NCBI RefSeq assembly: GCF_016458275.1
Contig: NZ_JAEMHM010000001.1
Location: forward strand, 248,001 to 312,000
Direction of reading: 5' to 3'
DNA from: Geomesophilobacter sediminis
GTDB lineage: Bacteria > Desulfobacterota > Desulfuromonadia > Geobacterales > Geobacteraceae
DNA length: 64,000 bases
The notes under the pieces were generated by a model. It was not told where the DNA came from, ran no database searches, and saw only the letters and a list, made by a program, of their open reading frames with translations. A program made the position numbers and the translations under genes. How positions within the stretch are numbered: position 1 is the first letter of the stretch; each line of letters starts with the position of its first letter. Below, piece after piece: positions 63,003 to 64,000 of the stretch.

Positions 63003-63201
63003 CACCAGTTCAACAACACCTACACGAAGTACACCTACGACAACGCGAACCGCTGACTGCTCTTGAAAAACCGTCTCTCCAACGCGGGAAGCCAAATAGC
63101 GACGCACTTCTACACCCTGGACGGCAACGGGAACCGGACCGGCGTCACCCAGACCATTCCCATCGGCCTCAACGTGGCCGCTTCGAATGTAGGACGGGTG
63201 C
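63003..63201 (+). pseudogene. RHS/YD-repeat protein fragment
   Basis: The frame through 63014-63198 reads FNNTYTKYTYDNANR, a TGA, then LLLKNRLSNAGSQIATHFYT and LDGNGNRTGVTQTIPIGLNV. Y-D-x-x-x-R and L-D-G-N-G-N-R-T are RHS repeat signatures. It lacks start and end and has a stop inside, so it is a remnant of a much larger RHS/polymorphic toxin-type gene. The stop falls where YDNANRL would continue. GC is higher than in its neighbours, indicating a separate origin. Confidence 0.75.
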
Positions 63202-63209
63202 CTAGGACG

Positions 63210-63268
63210 GGTGCCAGATCTTGAATTACAAGGTTTTGTCTTAAAGTGATTTTTAAAGATCTGACACC
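63210..63268. repeat. 59-bp MITE-like element
   Basis: Ends GGTGCCAGATCTT and AAGATCTGACACC are inverted repeats with one mismatch, enclosing an AT-rich core. A GGACGGGTGCC direct duplication precedes it. It abuts the RHS fragment. Confidence 0.65.
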
Positions 63269-63364
63269 GCGCCCCCTGCGATAACCTACACGAAAACATT
63301 TGGCTATTTCAGCATCATGCACAAATGACTTACCAGCAGGTCGATAAAACGGAGATACCATTCT

Positions 63365-63922
63365 ATGTTGAATATTTTTTCTGCGACGGTCGTGTTCCTA
63401 AGAATTTTTGCAGGGTATCTCTTCCTCAACGCAGCTCTTACATCAGCTGGTTTTTTTGCCTTCATAGCAAAGCTTGGTGGCTCAGATCAAGGTTATAAAA
63501 CTTATACAACGGTGACCGCACTCGGGACATTAGCGTTGTTATTGATAGGTTTTTTAGTTGTAATAAAGAGCAGAAAAATAGCTCACTTTATTACTCGTGA
63601 CTTAGAAAATGATCTGATTGAATTTGACCAAACATCATATGAGGTATTACAAGCGGTTGGCTTTTCCTTGCTTGGTGTTTACGTCCTCCTCCATGCAATT
63701 CCATTCACAGTAAAAATATTGGCATCCTACGCGTTTCCCGCACCAACTAACAAATACGACGTTTTTGTTACCCCTTCAGGCTATAAAACAAAGGTCCCCT
63801 TACCCGACATTCTTGAAGACCTCACTCAGATTGGGCTAGGTGCGTGGCTCCTGTTTGGCTCGAAGAAGATAACCATTGCTCTGAAGCAAACGTGGGCAAA
63901 AGGAAAGACACTAGGAAGTTAG
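63365..63922 (+). CDS. Multi-helix membrane protein, unknown
   Basis: A 185-residue protein with four likely helices (VFLRIFAGYLFLNAALTSAG; ALGTLALLLIGFLVVI; VGFSLLGVYVLLHAIPF; LTQIGLGAWLLFGS). An extramembrane loop of about 35 residues precedes the last helix (NKYDVFVTPSGYKTKVPLPD). The start ATG 63365 has GGAG about eleven bases upstream. The family is not recognised. The last 78 bases of the window hold no feature. Confidence 0.6.
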   Translation: MLNIFSATVVFLRIFAGYLFLNAALTSAGFFAFIAKLGGSDQGYKTYTTVTALGTLALLLIGFLVVIKSRKIAHFITRDLENDLIEFDQTSYEVLQAVGFSLLGVYVLLHAIPFTVKILASYAFPAPTNKYDVFVTPSGYKTKVPLPDILEDLTQIGLGAWLLFGSKKITIALKQTWAKGKTLGS

Positions 63923-64000
63923 ACCGACGACTGGTCGGGGCAATGAATGCCAACTATTAGGGAAAAGTTTAGATTGGCTAGAGGTATGAATGATATGCCC

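Overview
The window looks like a chromosomal segment of a Geobacter-type bacterium (Geobacterales: Geobacter, Geomonas, Citrifermentans or Geotalea). The inference rests on GC-rich coding sequence, families typical of that group (TrmFO, split ArnA, PEP-CTERM protein, MBG/delta-60 surface protein, many sensor kinases), dense intergenic palindromic repeats, and two reading frames that make sense only if an in-frame UGA is read as selenocysteine. No phage, IS transposase or CRISPR array was found.

Layout. Positions 1-9914 (minus strand) hold a lipid A aminoarabinose (arn) cluster in the order U32/TrhP-like protein, ArnT, ArnB, ArnC, formyltransferase, decarboxylase, ArnD, followed by a protein cut by the window edge that resembles a diadenylate cyclase. 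ArnA is split into two genes. Positions 10210-18981 (plus) are housekeeping genes: YbgF/CpoB, a LysM protein, DprA, TopA, TrmFO, Maf and YggS. Positions 19176-33675 are mixed: small membrane proteins, an ABC-F ATPase, unknown proteins, lipoproteins, a polysaccharide deacetylase, a selenocysteine thioredoxin, FKBP, LigA, a Rep/PcrA helicase, a toxin-antitoxin pair, an exported peroxiredoxin and a cyclophilin. Positions 33999-39615 are a four-gene signalling operon (two sensor kinases, a lone receiver, a hybrid kinase). Positions 39792-48463 (minus) encode a 2683-residue secreted repeat protein ending in a dockerin-like module, with a small cohesin-like lipoprotein beside it.

Positions 48711-55860 gather the S-adenosylmethionine cycle: MetK, an ArsR-methyltransferase fusion resembling SahR with CTTGAT operator-like sites, and AhcY, interleaved with an OmpR-type two-component pair and a nitronate monooxygenase-like enzyme. 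From 55861 to the end the sequence is accessory in character: a candidate 56-residue membrane selenoprotein, tRNA-Gly, a PEP-CTERM protein flanked by a partial copy of the tRNA 3' end, a phased 20-21 bp repeat array, lipoproteins, an M50-type protease, an RHS fragment and MITE-like hairpins, with lower GC.

The most interesting observations are two selenoproteins hidden by in-frame UGA codons. They are a TrxC-like thioredoxin with a W-U-P-H-C active site (25875-26315) and a tiny one-helix membrane protein with a U-M-S-P-A-C motif (56149-56319, minus). Each has a hairpin whose loop lies about 22-27 nt after the UGA. Next come the helically phased GAAAA/TTTTC array (58383-58605), the cohesin/dockerin-like surface pair, and the tRNA-Gly 3'-end duplication.
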